A DNA stretch of 64,000 bases from Corynebacterium accolens. GTDB taxonomy: Bacteria; Actinomycetota; Actinomycetes; Mycobacteriales; Mycobacteriaceae. The translations under genes and the position numbers were made by a program. Shown piece after piece: positions 53,296 to 61,465 of this stretch (positions are counted from its first letter, which is position 1; each line of letters opens with the position of its first letter). The stretch covers positions 2,215,438 through 2,279,437 of the forward strand of contig NZ_CP046605.1 in NCBI RefSeq assembly GCF_023520795.1. Direction: 5' to 3'. Below the pieces are notes generated by a model. That model was not told the DNA's origin. It was given only the letters and a program-made list of their open reading frames with translations, and did not search any database.

Positions 53296-54334
53296 GCGTA
53301 TAGCTCGCCGCAGAGACCACAACGGTGCCCACCACCGTGACGGCAAGGATCACCCAAAAATCCAGCGGTTTCCCGCTAAACAGCGCCACCCCGGTCAGCG
53401 GAAAGGCCACGGCGAGCACCGCCACGTGCCACAGGAAAATGGAATAGGACCACGCGCCCAGCGCCTGCATCAGCGGCGAGTTAAGCCACGAGGTTCCACG
53501 TGGAACTAGGGCCACCGGCACCACCACGCACCCCGCGAATACCGCCCCGGCGATGATGCGGCGGGCAAATTCCGCCGGCTCCGGGTGCACCAGCCCGGCC
53601 GGCCCAAACCAATCCCGGCTCGCCGCCCACAGCACGAGCCCCGCCAGCACAACCCAGGCCCAGCGCACCTGCAGAATGCGCGCCGTGCGCTTGCCGATGC
53701 CCCTTTCTTCCACCTCCGCCGCCAGCATGCCCACCGCGAACCACGAGGCATAGGCCGGTGGCCAGATTTGCGAGTTGACCTGGTCCTCACCGTAGTCCGC
53801 GACAAAGGGGATAAATCCCCAGCCCCAGCTCAGTACGGCAGCGCCGGCGATAACGCCCATGCGCCAGCGCTGCGGCAGGCCGCCAATGGCCCACACGAGG
53901 AGCGGTAGTACCAGGTAAAAGAAGAACTCTACGCACAGCGACCACAGGTGGGTAAGGCCCGGGGCAAGGCCATCGACCACATAGATCTGCGTGGAGGTCA
54001 GGTTGGCGAGGATCTGGGTGGGGGTGATGGAGTGGGCATCGGGAAGCAGCAGCAATACCGATACCACGCAGGCATAATAGGCCGGTGCCAAGCGCGCGAT
54101 GCGGGAGTGGGCATAGCCGCGCACCGTGTGCAGCCCGCGCCGGCGCCACAGGAGGAAGGCGCTGAGGGCGAAGAAGACGGCGACGAAGAAATCGAAGCGC
54201 CCGGCAAATCCCCACCCGGTGCCGGTTTGGAAGGATACGTGGGTGACAATGATCCCTAATGCGGCAACCGCGCGTAGGCCGTCTAGCTCCGGCAGGTGCT
54301 GGGGTAGTCTTTTCACAGATGCCTGCGTGCGCAC
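53189..54334 (-). CDS. Acyltransferase family 3 membrane protein
   Basis: 381 residues from GTG 54334, chosen for its AAAGGAG 6 nt upstream. About ten membrane segments. The family start LPELDGLRAVAALGIIVTH with the catalytic His is near residue 25, and FFVAVFFALSAFLLWRR follows. It should transfer an acyl group to a periplasmic glycan or lipid. It corresponds by position to M. tuberculosis Rv0228. The last 35 residues are an Arg/Gly-rich tail encoded by DNA shared with the end of aftD. Confidence 0.9.
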   Translation of the reverse strand: MRTQASVKRLPQHLPELDGLRAVAALGIIVTHVSFQTGTGWGFAGRFDFFVAVFFALSAFLLWRRRGLHTVRGYAHSRIARLAPAYYACVVSVLLLLPDAHSITPTQILANLTSTQIYVVDGLAPGLTHLWSLCVEFFFYLVLPLLVWAIGGLPQRWRMGVIAGAAVLSWGWGFIPFVADYGEDQVNSQIWPPAYASWFAVGMLAAEVEERGIGKRTARILQVRWAWVVLAGLVLWAASRDWFGPAGLVHPEPAEFARRIIAGAVFAGCVVVPVALVPRGTSWLNSPLMQALGAWSYSIFLWHVAVLAVAFPLTGVALFSGKPLDFWVILAVTVVGTVVVSAASYTLIERPGRDLLMGRVRGRGQGRRRRKGRPAPRHIST

Positions 54335-54371
54335 GCTTGCTCCTTTACCCCGGAAACCTGAAACTGATTGG

Positions 54372-54387
54372 ATATAGTACTGCAATG
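54372..54387 (+). promoter_or_regulatory. TATAGT -10 element giving a leaderless DUF3068 transcript
   Basis: TATAGT at 54372-54377 lies 7 nt before the ATG at 54385, and no ribosome-binding site precedes that ATG. This spacing puts the transcription start at or next to the A of ATG, as in leaderless corynebacterial mRNAs. No good -35 is visible. Confidence 0.5.
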
Positions 54388-55578
54388 AGCCGCTACCTTT
54401 GGCCACGCTCGCCACGGGCGTGGGTTGTCATTGCCGCAATCATTTTCCTCCTCATTGGTACCCTCGCGCCAACGCTCTACAATAATCGGACCCGCCCGCT
54501 GGGCTTGGATAAGGATTTTTCCACCTCAAGCGGGCCCACCGACGCAGTGTGGATGGACGTGCGCGCCCTCATGGCCGGCGAGGCCCCTTCTGATACCGCA
54601 TCCAGCGATGACCCGCGCTGCGCCGAGAAATCCGCCCCGGTGTGGTGCTACCAGCACCACGAGCCGCTGACCTTGGAGCGCACCATTGCCACCGGCGAGG
54701 TCGACGATGATGACACCATCGCCACCACCGATTCCGTGACCAGCCTACTTGCCGGAAAAGCTGGGGACTCCCAAGAGGAAATCGCCACCATTGATCAACA
54801 CTCCGTGCTCAACCGCGAATCCACGTTCCCGGTAGCCGATCCTGTCAATAAATGGGTCCTCGCCTTGCCCGAATTCAACGCTGATCTGACCCGCGCGGAT
54901 TTCGAGCGAGACGGCCTGACCTATTTCTTCCCCTCCGGCACGGAGCAGCGCTCCTATGCATTTTTTGATGTCCTGGCCCAGGAATCCACGCCGATAGACT
55001 TTACCGGTGACTCAAAAGTAGATGGCATCCCCATCTATTCCTATCACCAGGACGTACAGCCGCTGCCGCTGAAGAATATCTTTAGCAATATCAGCGCGGG
55101 GCTAGACAGCACCACCAAAACGGATGAGCTGAAATCCGGCGACTTCCAGTTAAATGGCCCCGCCAGCCGTTTTTATGACCGCCAGTCGCGCGAGCTTTTG
55201 GACTTGGATGCCGATGCCACCGTCATTGTCGAGCCCTTTTATACCGTGGGCCGCGATATTTCGGTCGAGCCCACCACCGGCACCATCGTGGATGTCCGGG
55301 AAAACGTCAAGGTCTTTTTCGCCACCGATATCCAGCAGGCGGGAACCCTCATCGCAGAGGATGACACCGAGGATCGCTCCGTGCTGGCCGCGGATTTCCG
55401 GTGGTCAGAGGATACCCGTGCGGAGCGCCTTGCCGAGGTCCGCCCGGTAATCTATGCCATGCGGGGGCTTATGGCAGTCGGCTGGCTGGGCAAGGCCATT
55501 GGTGTTTCCCTGCTCATTTTCGCCGCCTACCAGTACATGCGCCGCCACCGTGACGCCCATGATGCCGCACACGCCTAG
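54385..55578 (+). CDS. DUF3068 (PorA-family-like) membrane protein
   Basis: 397 residues. One N-terminal membrane segment (about 13-33), a 320-residue acidic extracytoplasmic domain and one C-terminal segment (about 360-385), the DUF3068 layout. Two cysteines near residues 76 and 88 could form a disulfide. It corresponds to M. tuberculosis Rv0227c in the aftD region. Function not established. The gene overlaps the next by 20 bp. Confidence 0.87.
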   Translation: MSRYLWPRSPRAWVVIAAIIFLLIGTLAPTLYNNRTRPLGLDKDFSTSSGPTDAVWMDVRALMAGEAPSDTASSDDPRCAEKSAPVWCYQHHEPLTLERTIATGEVDDDDTIATTDSVTSLLAGKAGDSQEEIATIDQHSVLNRESTFPVADPVNKWVLALPEFNADLTRADFERDGLTYFFPSGTEQRSYAFFDVLAQESTPIDFTGDSKVDGIPIYSYHQDVQPLPLKNIFSNISAGLDSTTKTDELKSGDFQLNGPASRFYDRQSRELLDLDADATVIVEPFYTVGRDISVEPTTGTIVDVRENVKVFFATDIQQAGTLIAEDDTEDRSVLAADFRWSEDTRAERLAEVRPVIYAMRGLMAVGWLGKAIGVSLLIFAAYQYMRRHRDAHDAAHA

Positions 55579-57040
55579 GCGCATCCTCCTCGGGCTATGG
55601 GGAATTATCCTCGTGGCCGCGGTGTGCTGGCCCTTCGCGCTGCCCGGCGAATTCCTCTGGCGCGATATGGTGCTCCTAAACAATCCGGGGCTTACCCCAT
55701 CCGCGCTAGGCGCAGGAAGCCTGCCCGCCCGCAACGCACCACAAGATGGGTTTTTGGCCTTACTCGGCGGCGCGTGGGCCGCCCGGGTGCTCATCTTTAC
55801 CGCTGCCGGAGCCGCCGCGCTCACCGCCGCGCTGTGGTCTCGTACCACGGTAGCCGCGCTGGCCGCGATGACCATCGCGGTGGCCAATCCCTTTGTCATC
55901 GAACGCCTCTTACAAGGCCAGTGGTCCCTGGCCATTGCCGCTTGGTTGCTCCCGGTCATCGCCTGGGCGGGGCGCCGCCACAGCTGGCTGGCCTGGCTGG
56001 CCATGTGGGGAGCATCGCTTACCCCCACCGGCGGGTTATTTGCGGTGTTCACCGCACTTTTTACCTGCCGGAAGCGCGTGGCCCTGGCGGGCTGCCTCTT
56101 GTGGCTGCCGTGGCTGGTTCCAGGCCTTTTCCACCCCAGCGTGCCCGGCGATGCCGCATCCGCCGTCGCGGCCTTTTCACCGCGGGCCGAAGAACACGTG
56201 GGCACGGTAGGCGCGCTGTTGCGCCTGGGCGGAATCTGGAATGGCGAGGCCGCCCTTGGCCTGGCAGTGTTCGGCCTCTTCGTCGCAGTTCTCGCGCTGG
56301 CAGGCGCGCACCGCGTCCCGGCGCGCTTGACCGTCCTGGCCGCGCTGGGCATAGGTGGGGCGCTAGCGTGTTGGCTATTGCCCGGCCTGCTGGAATGGGC
56401 CATCGATAACGTTCCGGGGTCCGGCCTTTTGCGCGATAGCCACAAGCTCACGATGCTCGCGCTGCCGCTATACGTCGCTTCCATCGGCGCGCTGCCGCAG
56501 ATTCCGGCCGCGCTGGCGCTGGTAGCGGCCACCATTCAGGTTGTGCCCGCCCCGTCCCGCCTTGCCGTGCTTTCTCCCCGCGATACGGGGGTGGACGAGC
56601 GGTTGGTCCGCGATATCGACGGCCGCCTAGCGTTCTTTCCTGAACGGCCCAATTTGGTGGAGGTTCCCCCACCTGATGGCCGCGCGCATGGAGACGCCAC
56701 CCCGGGAGTCGCGGTTGATCCCTATTCCAAGGCCGTACCGATGGTGGAATCCGGCGAGCTTAGCGTGGACGGTGAAGTCATCGATCAGGCCTCGCCGCAG
56801 TACCGCGCGGCCCTGCGCGCCTGGCAAGACCGCGATATGGCAGGCCTCGAGGAGCTCGGGATCGGCGTCGTCGTAGTCGATGGTGTAATCGTCGCAGAAA
56901 CCAATGCCCCGCGCCCCGAGCTACCGTGGGCGCTTACCGCCCTGTGGATGGCTGCCCCGCTACTAAGTTTTCTAGCAGTTGCGCAAAGGCGGCACCGGTC
57001 TTCTCCCACGAAAAGCGCGCGGCAAACTCCCGGGCATTAG
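55559..57040 (+). CDS. Polytopic membrane protein of the aftD locus (Rv0226c-like)
   Basis: 493 residues from ATG 55559 (a second ATG follows at once). About ten membrane segments over the first 350 residues, then a soluble extracytoplasmic domain of about 120 residues and a last segment near 465. GT-C-like features are suggested by FLWRDMVLLNNPGL in the first loop, but no catalytic motif can be assigned. The position matches Rv0226c. Its last 107 bp overlap the convergent glycosyltransferase gene. Confidence 0.8.
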   Translation: MMPHTPRRILLGLWGIILVAAVCWPFALPGEFLWRDMVLLNNPGLTPSALGAGSLPARNAPQDGFLALLGGAWAARVLIFTAAGAAALTAALWSRTTVAALAAMTIAVANPFVIERLLQGQWSLAIAAWLLPVIAWAGRRHSWLAWLAMWGASLTPTGGLFAVFTALFTCRKRVALAGCLLWLPWLVPGLFHPSVPGDAASAVAAFSPRAEEHVGTVGALLRLGGIWNGEAALGLAVFGLFVAVLALAGAHRVPARLTVLAALGIGGALACWLLPGLLEWAIDNVPGSGLLRDSHKLTMLALPLYVASIGALPQIPAALALVAATIQVVPAPSRLAVLSPRDTGVDERLVRDIDGRLAFFPERPNLVEVPPPDGRAHGDATPGVAVDPYSKAVPMVESGELSVDGEVIDQASPQYRAALRAWQDRDMAGLEELGIGVVVVDGVIVAETNAPRPELPWALTALWMAAPLLSFLAVAQRRHRSSPTKSARQTPGH

Positions 57041-58043
57041 ACCCTAGGCGCCGTCGCAACTCCGCGTTCTCCAATAGCTCTTGGGTGGCCGCCACGAAGT
57101 CACCCTCTTCTTCTACAAGGATCCCGGTCTCACCATCGATTACGCTATCGCGCAGACCAAATGCATAACCTACTGTGGGCACCCCATGTTGGGCGGCCTC
57201 CATGACGGCAAGGCCCCAGCCCTCTTTGTGGGAGGGCATGAGGTGGGCATCGGCACGCGCGAGCAAGGCGTGCTTATAGTCTTCCGTAACCTGGCCGCGA
57301 AAACGCACGCGATCCGTCACGCCGAGCTTTTCGGCATAATCGCGCAGGTTCGATTCCCACCAGCCCGAGCCAATCACGTCCAAAACCGCGCCCGGCGTGC
57401 GCGCCACCGTATCCATGGCGTGCTCGATCTGCTTGTGCGGGACTAGCCGCGAGAGGGTCACCAGGTGCTTATCCGCCTCGCGCTCGAGGGAAGGCACGTG
57501 CGCCGGAATGGGGTCTAAGCCATTGGCGATGATCCGCGCGCCGTCAATGCCGAGCGCCTCCAAATCCTCGCGCGAGGCCTGCGAGACCGTGACGTAGGTC
57601 GAATCCCGATATACCCGCGGTGCCACGCGCGATTCCAAAAACCAGCCCAGCCGCCCGAGCACCGGACCGGCCACGGGCCATTGCTCACGGTGGCAATGGT
57701 GCGTAAGCAGCACCGTCGGCGCGCCGGAAATCAACCGCGCGAAGAAGGGAATGCCGTTTTGGGTATCGATGACCACGTCAATGCCGCGCAGGTCCCCCAG
57801 GCCCATTCTCCCGGCCACAATGGCCACCCACGCGCGCGGGTACACGCCAAACTTGGCACCACCGCGGCTATAGCGCACGCCATCCCGAACCTCCCGGCGC
57901 GCCGCATTCATGTGCTTAGAGGTGCGAAAGACCACCTCGTGGCCCTGCGCCGCTAGGTACTCCCCCACGCGTTCGAGGTAACGCTCGGAGCCACCGCCCT
58001 GCGGGTGGGTGGAATCGCGCCAGCATAGTAAAAGAATTTTCAT
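56934..58043 (-). CDS. GT4 family glycosyltransferase
   Basis: 369 residues. The N-terminus reads LLLCWRDSTHPQGGGSERYLERVGEYLA, with the GGGSE donor loop. The C-terminal half has the GT-B donor-site pattern with SHKEGWGLAVMEAAQHGVP near 285, including the conserved Glu pair. It is a retaining, cytoplasmic enzyme, corresponding to M. tuberculosis Rv0225. Donor and acceptor are unknown, but the neighbourhood indicates envelope glycan or glycolipid synthesis. Confidence 0.92.
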   Translation of the reverse strand: MKILLLCWRDSTHPQGGGSERYLERVGEYLAAQGHEVVFRTSKHMNAARREVRDGVRYSRGGAKFGVYPRAWVAIVAGRMGLGDLRGIDVVIDTQNGIPFFARLISGAPTVLLTHHCHREQWPVAGPVLGRLGWFLESRVAPRVYRDSTYVTVSQASREDLEALGIDGARIIANGLDPIPAHVPSLEREADKHLVTLSRLVPHKQIEHAMDTVARTPGAVLDVIGSGWWESNLRDYAEKLGVTDRVRFRGQVTEDYKHALLARADAHLMPSHKEGWGLAVMEAAQHGVPTVGYAFGLRDSVIDGETGILVEEEGDFVAATQELLENAELRRRLGSNAREFAARFSWEKTGAAFAQLLENLVAGQPSTGR

Positions 58044-58067
58044 CGTGGGGTATTAGCCTAGTGGTTT

Positions 58068-58814
58068 ATGAAACACACCCGCGACATGGCCACGCTCTCC
58101 CGCTCCTGGGCGCTGCTGCGCTCGTTCCGCTTCGAGCAAACCCGCCCCGATATTTTCTACGGCGGCCTGGCAGAAGATACGGCCACGCTGGTAGAAAACT
58201 TGGGCCGCGATTTGGGCGTGCCGCTTGCCGATGCCCTCGTGCTCGACGTAGGCGGCGGCCCCGGCTATTTTGCCGCCGCCTTCGCGGACCGCGGTGCGTC
58301 CTACGTTGGCCTTGAGCCCGATGCAGGGGAAATGTCCGCGGCCAATATCCGCCTCAGCAATTCCGTGCGCGGCGATGGCACGCGCCTGCCCTTCGCGGAC
58401 AATTCCTTCGACGTGGTCTATTCCTCTAATGTCGCCGAACACATCCCCCGCCCGTGGGATATGGGCAAAGAAATGCTGCGCGTTACCCGCCCCGGCGGCC
58501 TGTGCATCATGAGCTATACCGTCTGGCTGGGCCCCTTCGGCGGCCACGAAACCGGGTTATGGGAGCACTACATAGGCGGCGCCTTCGCCCGCGACCGCTA
58601 TACCCGCCGCCACGGGCACCCGCCCAAGAATGTCTTTGGCACCTCGCTATTTAATGTCCCCTGCTCCACCGGCCTTACCTGGGCCGAGTCCACCGGCGCG
58701 CTAAAGCTCGCCTTTCCGCGCTACCACCCCAGCTGGGCGTGGTGGCTGACCAAGGTTCCTGGTCTGCGCGAATTCGCCGTGTCCAACCTGACGCTGGTAC
58801 TGCAGCCCGACTAA
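58068..58814 (+). CDS. Class I SAM-dependent methyltransferase
   Basis: 248 residues. SAM motif I LDVGGGPGYF is near residue 64, with an acidic residue after the next strand (GLEPD) and FDVVYSSNVAEHI near 115. It corresponds to M. tuberculosis Rv0224c. It is divergent from the glycosyltransferase gene with only 24 bp between starts, so the two promoters overlap. Substrate unknown. Confidence 0.9.
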   Translation: MKHTRDMATLSRSWALLRSFRFEQTRPDIFYGGLAEDTATLVENLGRDLGVPLADALVLDVGGGPGYFAAAFADRGASYVGLEPDAGEMSAANIRLSNSVRGDGTRLPFADNSFDVVYSSNVAEHIPRPWDMGKEMLRVTRPGGLCIMSYTVWLGPFGGHETGLWEHYIGGAFARDRYTRRHGHPPKNVFGTSLFNVPCSTGLTWAESTGALKLAFPRYHPSWAWWLTKVPGLREFAVSNLTLVLQPD

Positions 58815-58860
58815 GCCACGCCACAGCTCGCGCCGAGGTTGACCTGCTATGCTGCCCAGC

Positions 58861-59562
58861 ATGCCGGACCAACTACAGCGCTCACAGCTCTCTCCCGCCG
58901 TTCGCGCAGCTCACCTGGGGTGGGCCGTAGCCAGCGTCGTCGCCACATTTGCCGGTGCGGCACTCATTGGCATCGCCTGTGGCCTCATTACAAAGAGCGG
59001 TTCCTGGGTCGCCTTTGGCATCGCCATCGGCGGCGCCTTCTTCGGCTTGGGAACAGTCTGGTACGGATTTTCCCGCCGCTTGGGCTGGTCGTGGCGCGAT
59101 GCCGGGTTTGTGAAATCCGAGCATTCCTTATGGCACCTGCTGTGGTGGATTCCCCTCGCCATCCTGAGCTCTGGTGCGGCCACGGGCGCCGTCAATGCAC
59201 TCCTGGGCAGCGAACCAGCCGGCAATAACCTTTCCGCCGGCCTAAAGATCAGCCCCGCCGCCACCATCATGGTGGTACTCAGCACCGCGCTTGTCATTCC
59301 CCTCGTAGAAGAGGTGGCCTTTCGCCGCGTCCTATTGGATTGGCTGCAAAATTCCATGCCCACCTGGGCAGCAGCGCTTATCACCACCGCCGTCTTCGCC
59401 CTCGCACACGGCATCCCCGCAGTAATGCTCTACATTGCATTCTTTGGCACCTGCCTGATGCTAGCGCGCCTCTGGTTCAAGACCCTTACCGCTCCCCTAT
59501 GCATTCACATTGCAAATAACACGGTCGTGGCAATCACTGCTATGGCGGGACTATCGGGCTAA
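58861..59562 (+). CDS. CPBP family intramembrane metalloprotease
   Basis: 233 residues from ATG 58861; TATGCT at 58848-58853 would make a leaderless transcript, and ATG 58849 is then inside the promoter. About six or seven membrane segments. The metal motifs of PF02517 are present: EEVAFRRVLL near 150, FALAHG near 180, and a final HIANN. Members process membrane proteins or prenylated substrates; the substrate here is unknown. Confidence 0.88.
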   Translation: MPDQLQRSQLSPAVRAAHLGWAVASVVATFAGAALIGIACGLITKSGSWVAFGIAIGGAFFGLGTVWYGFSRRLGWSWRDAGFVKSEHSLWHLLWWIPLAILSSGAATGAVNALLGSEPAGNNLSAGLKISPAATIMVVLSTALVIPLVEEVAFRRVLLDWLQNSMPTWAAALITTAVFALAHGIPAVMLYIAFFGTCLMLARLWFKTLTAPLCIHIANNTVVAITAMAGLSG

Positions 59563-59617
59563 GCAGTCCCTGCGCAGCGGAAAAAGGAAGCGCTAGTTCA
59601 GTAGCCTAGGTGGAAAA

Positions 59618-59928
59618 CACGCCCAGAACGCTTCTGTGCGCCAGTCCATGGGAGCAGTAGGAACGAGCGCAGATAACGCCCTAGCAGAATCCTTTAACGC
59701 CACGCTCAAGCGGGAAGTACTGCGAGAGCGGAAAGTCTTTGACAATCCGATCACCTGCCGGCAGGAAGTCTTTCGATGGTGCATGCGCTACAACACACGC
59801 CGACGGCACTCATGGTGCAATCTTGTAGCCCCTGATGTCTTTGAAGCCGAGACTTCAGCTACTCAGCTACACTGACCAAAGCAGCATAGCTAACCCCCCG
59901 ACGTGTCCACTGTCCGGGGGTCAGGCCC
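59618..59928 (+). mobile_element. 3' remnant of an IS3-family element
   Basis: The frame to 59875 encodes only the last 80 residues of an IS3 orfB transposase: VRQSMGAVGTSADNALAES with the final catalytic Glu, then the typical YNTRRRHSWCN end. The 5' part of the transposase and the left end are missing. TGTCCACTGTCCGGGGGTC at 59904-59922 is probably the right terminal repeat. It truncates the cation transporter gene that follows. Confidence 0.75.
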
Positions 59929-59929
59929 G

Positions 59930-60053
59930 GTGGTTTAGCCCCTGGCCAGACATCGTGGTGGGCCTCGTCGTTGCCGTCATCAACCTCGGCGCAGCAAAAG
60001 AGGTCCTCGAGGCCGCACAGGCCGAGGACCCCGAATTGGAGCTGGACGAGTAA
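59930..60053 (+). pseudogene. C-terminal scrap of a CDF-type cation transporter
   Basis: One frame reads PWPDIVVGLVVAVINLGA, then AAKEVLEAAQAE and an acidic end to the stop at 60053. This resembles the last membrane segment and tail of cation-diffusion-facilitator proteins (WPD at the start of the helix). The rest is lost at the IS3 junction. Confidence 0.5.
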
Positions 60054-60103
60054 CTGCCAGGAAGACTCAAGGTTTCGTTAATCGATATGCCAGTACGAAG
60101 CCG

Positions 60104-60178
60104 CATAATAGCCTCATGCCTTTGAGAGAGCGCATGAGAGAGATAGAGACAACTTCAGCGCCCTGCGGCCCCATGTGA
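60104..60178 (+). CDS. Possible leaderless 20-residue leader peptide
   Basis: CATAAT at 60104-60109 is followed 6 nt later by ATG 60116, so a transcript would begin at or near the start codon. The frame MPLRERMREIETTSAPCGPM ends at TGA 60176-60178, inside the loop of the terminator at 60149-60203. Three of its first eight codons are Arg (AGA, CGC, AGA). The arrangement promoter / tiny frame / terminator is that of an attenuator, or of a small RNA of about 90 nt. Feature span includes the -10 element. Confidence 0.4.
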   Translation, partial: HNSLMPLRERMREIETTSAPCGPM

Positions 60179-60203
60179 GGCCCGGGCGCTGAAGTTGTTT
60201 TTG
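60149..60203 (+). terminator. Strong terminator with 15-bp perfect stem
   Basis: ACAACTTCAGCGCCC at 60149-60163 pairs perfectly with GGGCGCTGAAGTTGT at 60184-60198 and runs into TTTTT. A second small GGCC/GGCC pairing is possible in the loop. No full-length gene ends just upstream other than the transporter scrap. Confidence 0.9.
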
Positions 60204-60358
60204 CGCCTCTCGACCCCAGCCAATTGGTATCACCCAGGCGCGAGGGAACACTCCCCGCTTTCCGTCACCTCACCCCACCGCTAGGCCACACTCCTTTCTA
60301 GACATTGATTTCTCTCCGGAGCCCAAAGCTCCTTCCTCCGCCAGAAAGGACCAAGCCC

Positions 60359-60661
60359 GTGCCTACTGCCTATCTCCTGCCTGACACCGCCACCGAAGCC
60401 GAAAAGAAGCACGCCCGCGCTGCGGCCCTGGCCGATATCCGTCATCGTCGCGAGCAAGCCGCAATCATGGCCGCCAAGGCCCGCGAGGCAGAAAAGGCTG
60501 CACAGCAGGCTACGCTCCTCGACGGCTTCGATCTGGCGTTCCTCGGCACGCTTGTTGCCATGCTGCTCATCGGCGCACTCGCGATCCAGATGTGGCCGCT
60601 GGCCATCGGCATCGTCTCTGTCGTCTTCGTTCTATTCGCACTAGGAGCTTTCCGCGACTAA
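60359..60661 (+). CDS. Small membrane protein of unknown function
   Basis: 100 residues from GTG 60359, with AAAGGA upstream. The first 60 residues are Ala/Arg/Glu/Lys-rich and helical (coiled-coil-like). Two adjacent membrane segments follow at about 58-98, ending FRD. No family is recognised. It stands alone between a terminator and the broken arcA copy. Confidence 0.7.
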   Translation: MPTAYLLPDTATEAEKKHARAAALADIRHRREQAAIMAAKAREAEKAAQQATLLDGFDLAFLGTLVAMLLIGALAIQMWPLAIGIVSVVFVLFALGAFRD

Positions 60662-60732
60662 GGGCCTCCGGGGCTGCAAATAGTTGGCGTTTAGGCCACA
60701 TCTAACAAGCATTGGTGGTCTTGCCAACTCCA

Positions 60733-60896
60733 CGTCTGGGCGCATGGTCCGAAGTGGGCAAGCTACATCAAGTTATGGTCTGCCGCCCCGGCTTGGCCCA
60801 CGAGCGCCTCACCCCAGCCAATTGCAAGGAACTGCTTTTCGACGACGTGCTGTGAGTCGAGGTTCTTAACATGCGCGCCATCCTCGAAGAGACGCT
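60733..60896 (+). pseudogene. Partial, broken copy of arcA
   Basis: The segment parallels arcA codons from GAWSEVGKL to ILEETL (arcA 61526-61738), with about 85% similar bases by eye. A TGG codon has become TGA at the VL-stop position near 60853. About 50 bp present in arcA between its two GTCGAG sequences are absent here, where a single GTCGAG remains. No start codon or 3' part of arcA accompanies it. Confidence 0.75.
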
Positions 60897-61340
60897 AGTT
60901 ATTGGAAATCACCGACGCCGACACCGCCAATGAGGCACTGCAGACCATCGACGAGTTCGACTTGCTTCCCTCGCAACGAGCCAACGCTCAGTGAAGCAAC
61001 CTAGTCCGCGAAACGAATGACCTCGCGAGCAACCGCTTCCACAACGATTGGGATTCCGTAGGACTTTGTCTTCTTAGCACAACCAACTTGAGCCCCGATC
61101 TTTCTAATCGACATACCCTGCGGGCGCGGTACCGCCTACCTGTTAGCCGTGCTGTGCGCCTTGGTAGGTATCAGCATCTTCATCAAGTTTTGGCCGTGGA
61201 TGTTGGTTTCTGCGCAGTCGTCATCACGACGATTATCGTCGTCGCCCTTTTCCCCGCCTCCTGTGACGAGTCCTACCCCCAGACGGGTGCGACGCGAAAT
61301 TCCTGAATCTTTTGCAAATTATGCAAATCTTATTCACTAC
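60897..61340. other. Degenerate sequence between arcA copies
   Basis: After the arcA fragment a frame ends IDEFDLLPSQRANAQ at 60991, of unknown origin. Between 61122 and 61250 two frames alternate through a hydrophobic stretch (YLLAVLCALVGISIFIKFW, then VVITTIIVVALFP), as if a membrane protein gene had been frameshifted. No intact gene is seen. Confidence 0.5.
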
Positions 61341-61348
61341 CAGCAGCA

Positions 61349-61368
61349 TGAATGATATGTATGATTCA
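61349..61368. promoter_or_regulatory. TGAAT-N10-ATTCA dyad upstream of arcA
   Basis: TGAAT at 61349-61353 and ATTCA at 61364-61368 form a perfect inverted repeat in an AT-rich region 98 bp before the arcA ATG. The half-sites resemble ArgR boxes (TGAAT/ATTCA), though the spacing is wider than the classic ARG box. Candidate arginine-responsive site. Confidence 0.35.
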
Positions 61369-61465
61369 CATTACTATTCATTTCGACATGTGACCCATAA
61401 CTCATAAGCCTTTAGTTACTGTTGTCTCCAGCGCCAAATACCTAAAAAGGAAGGCACAGATTTAC

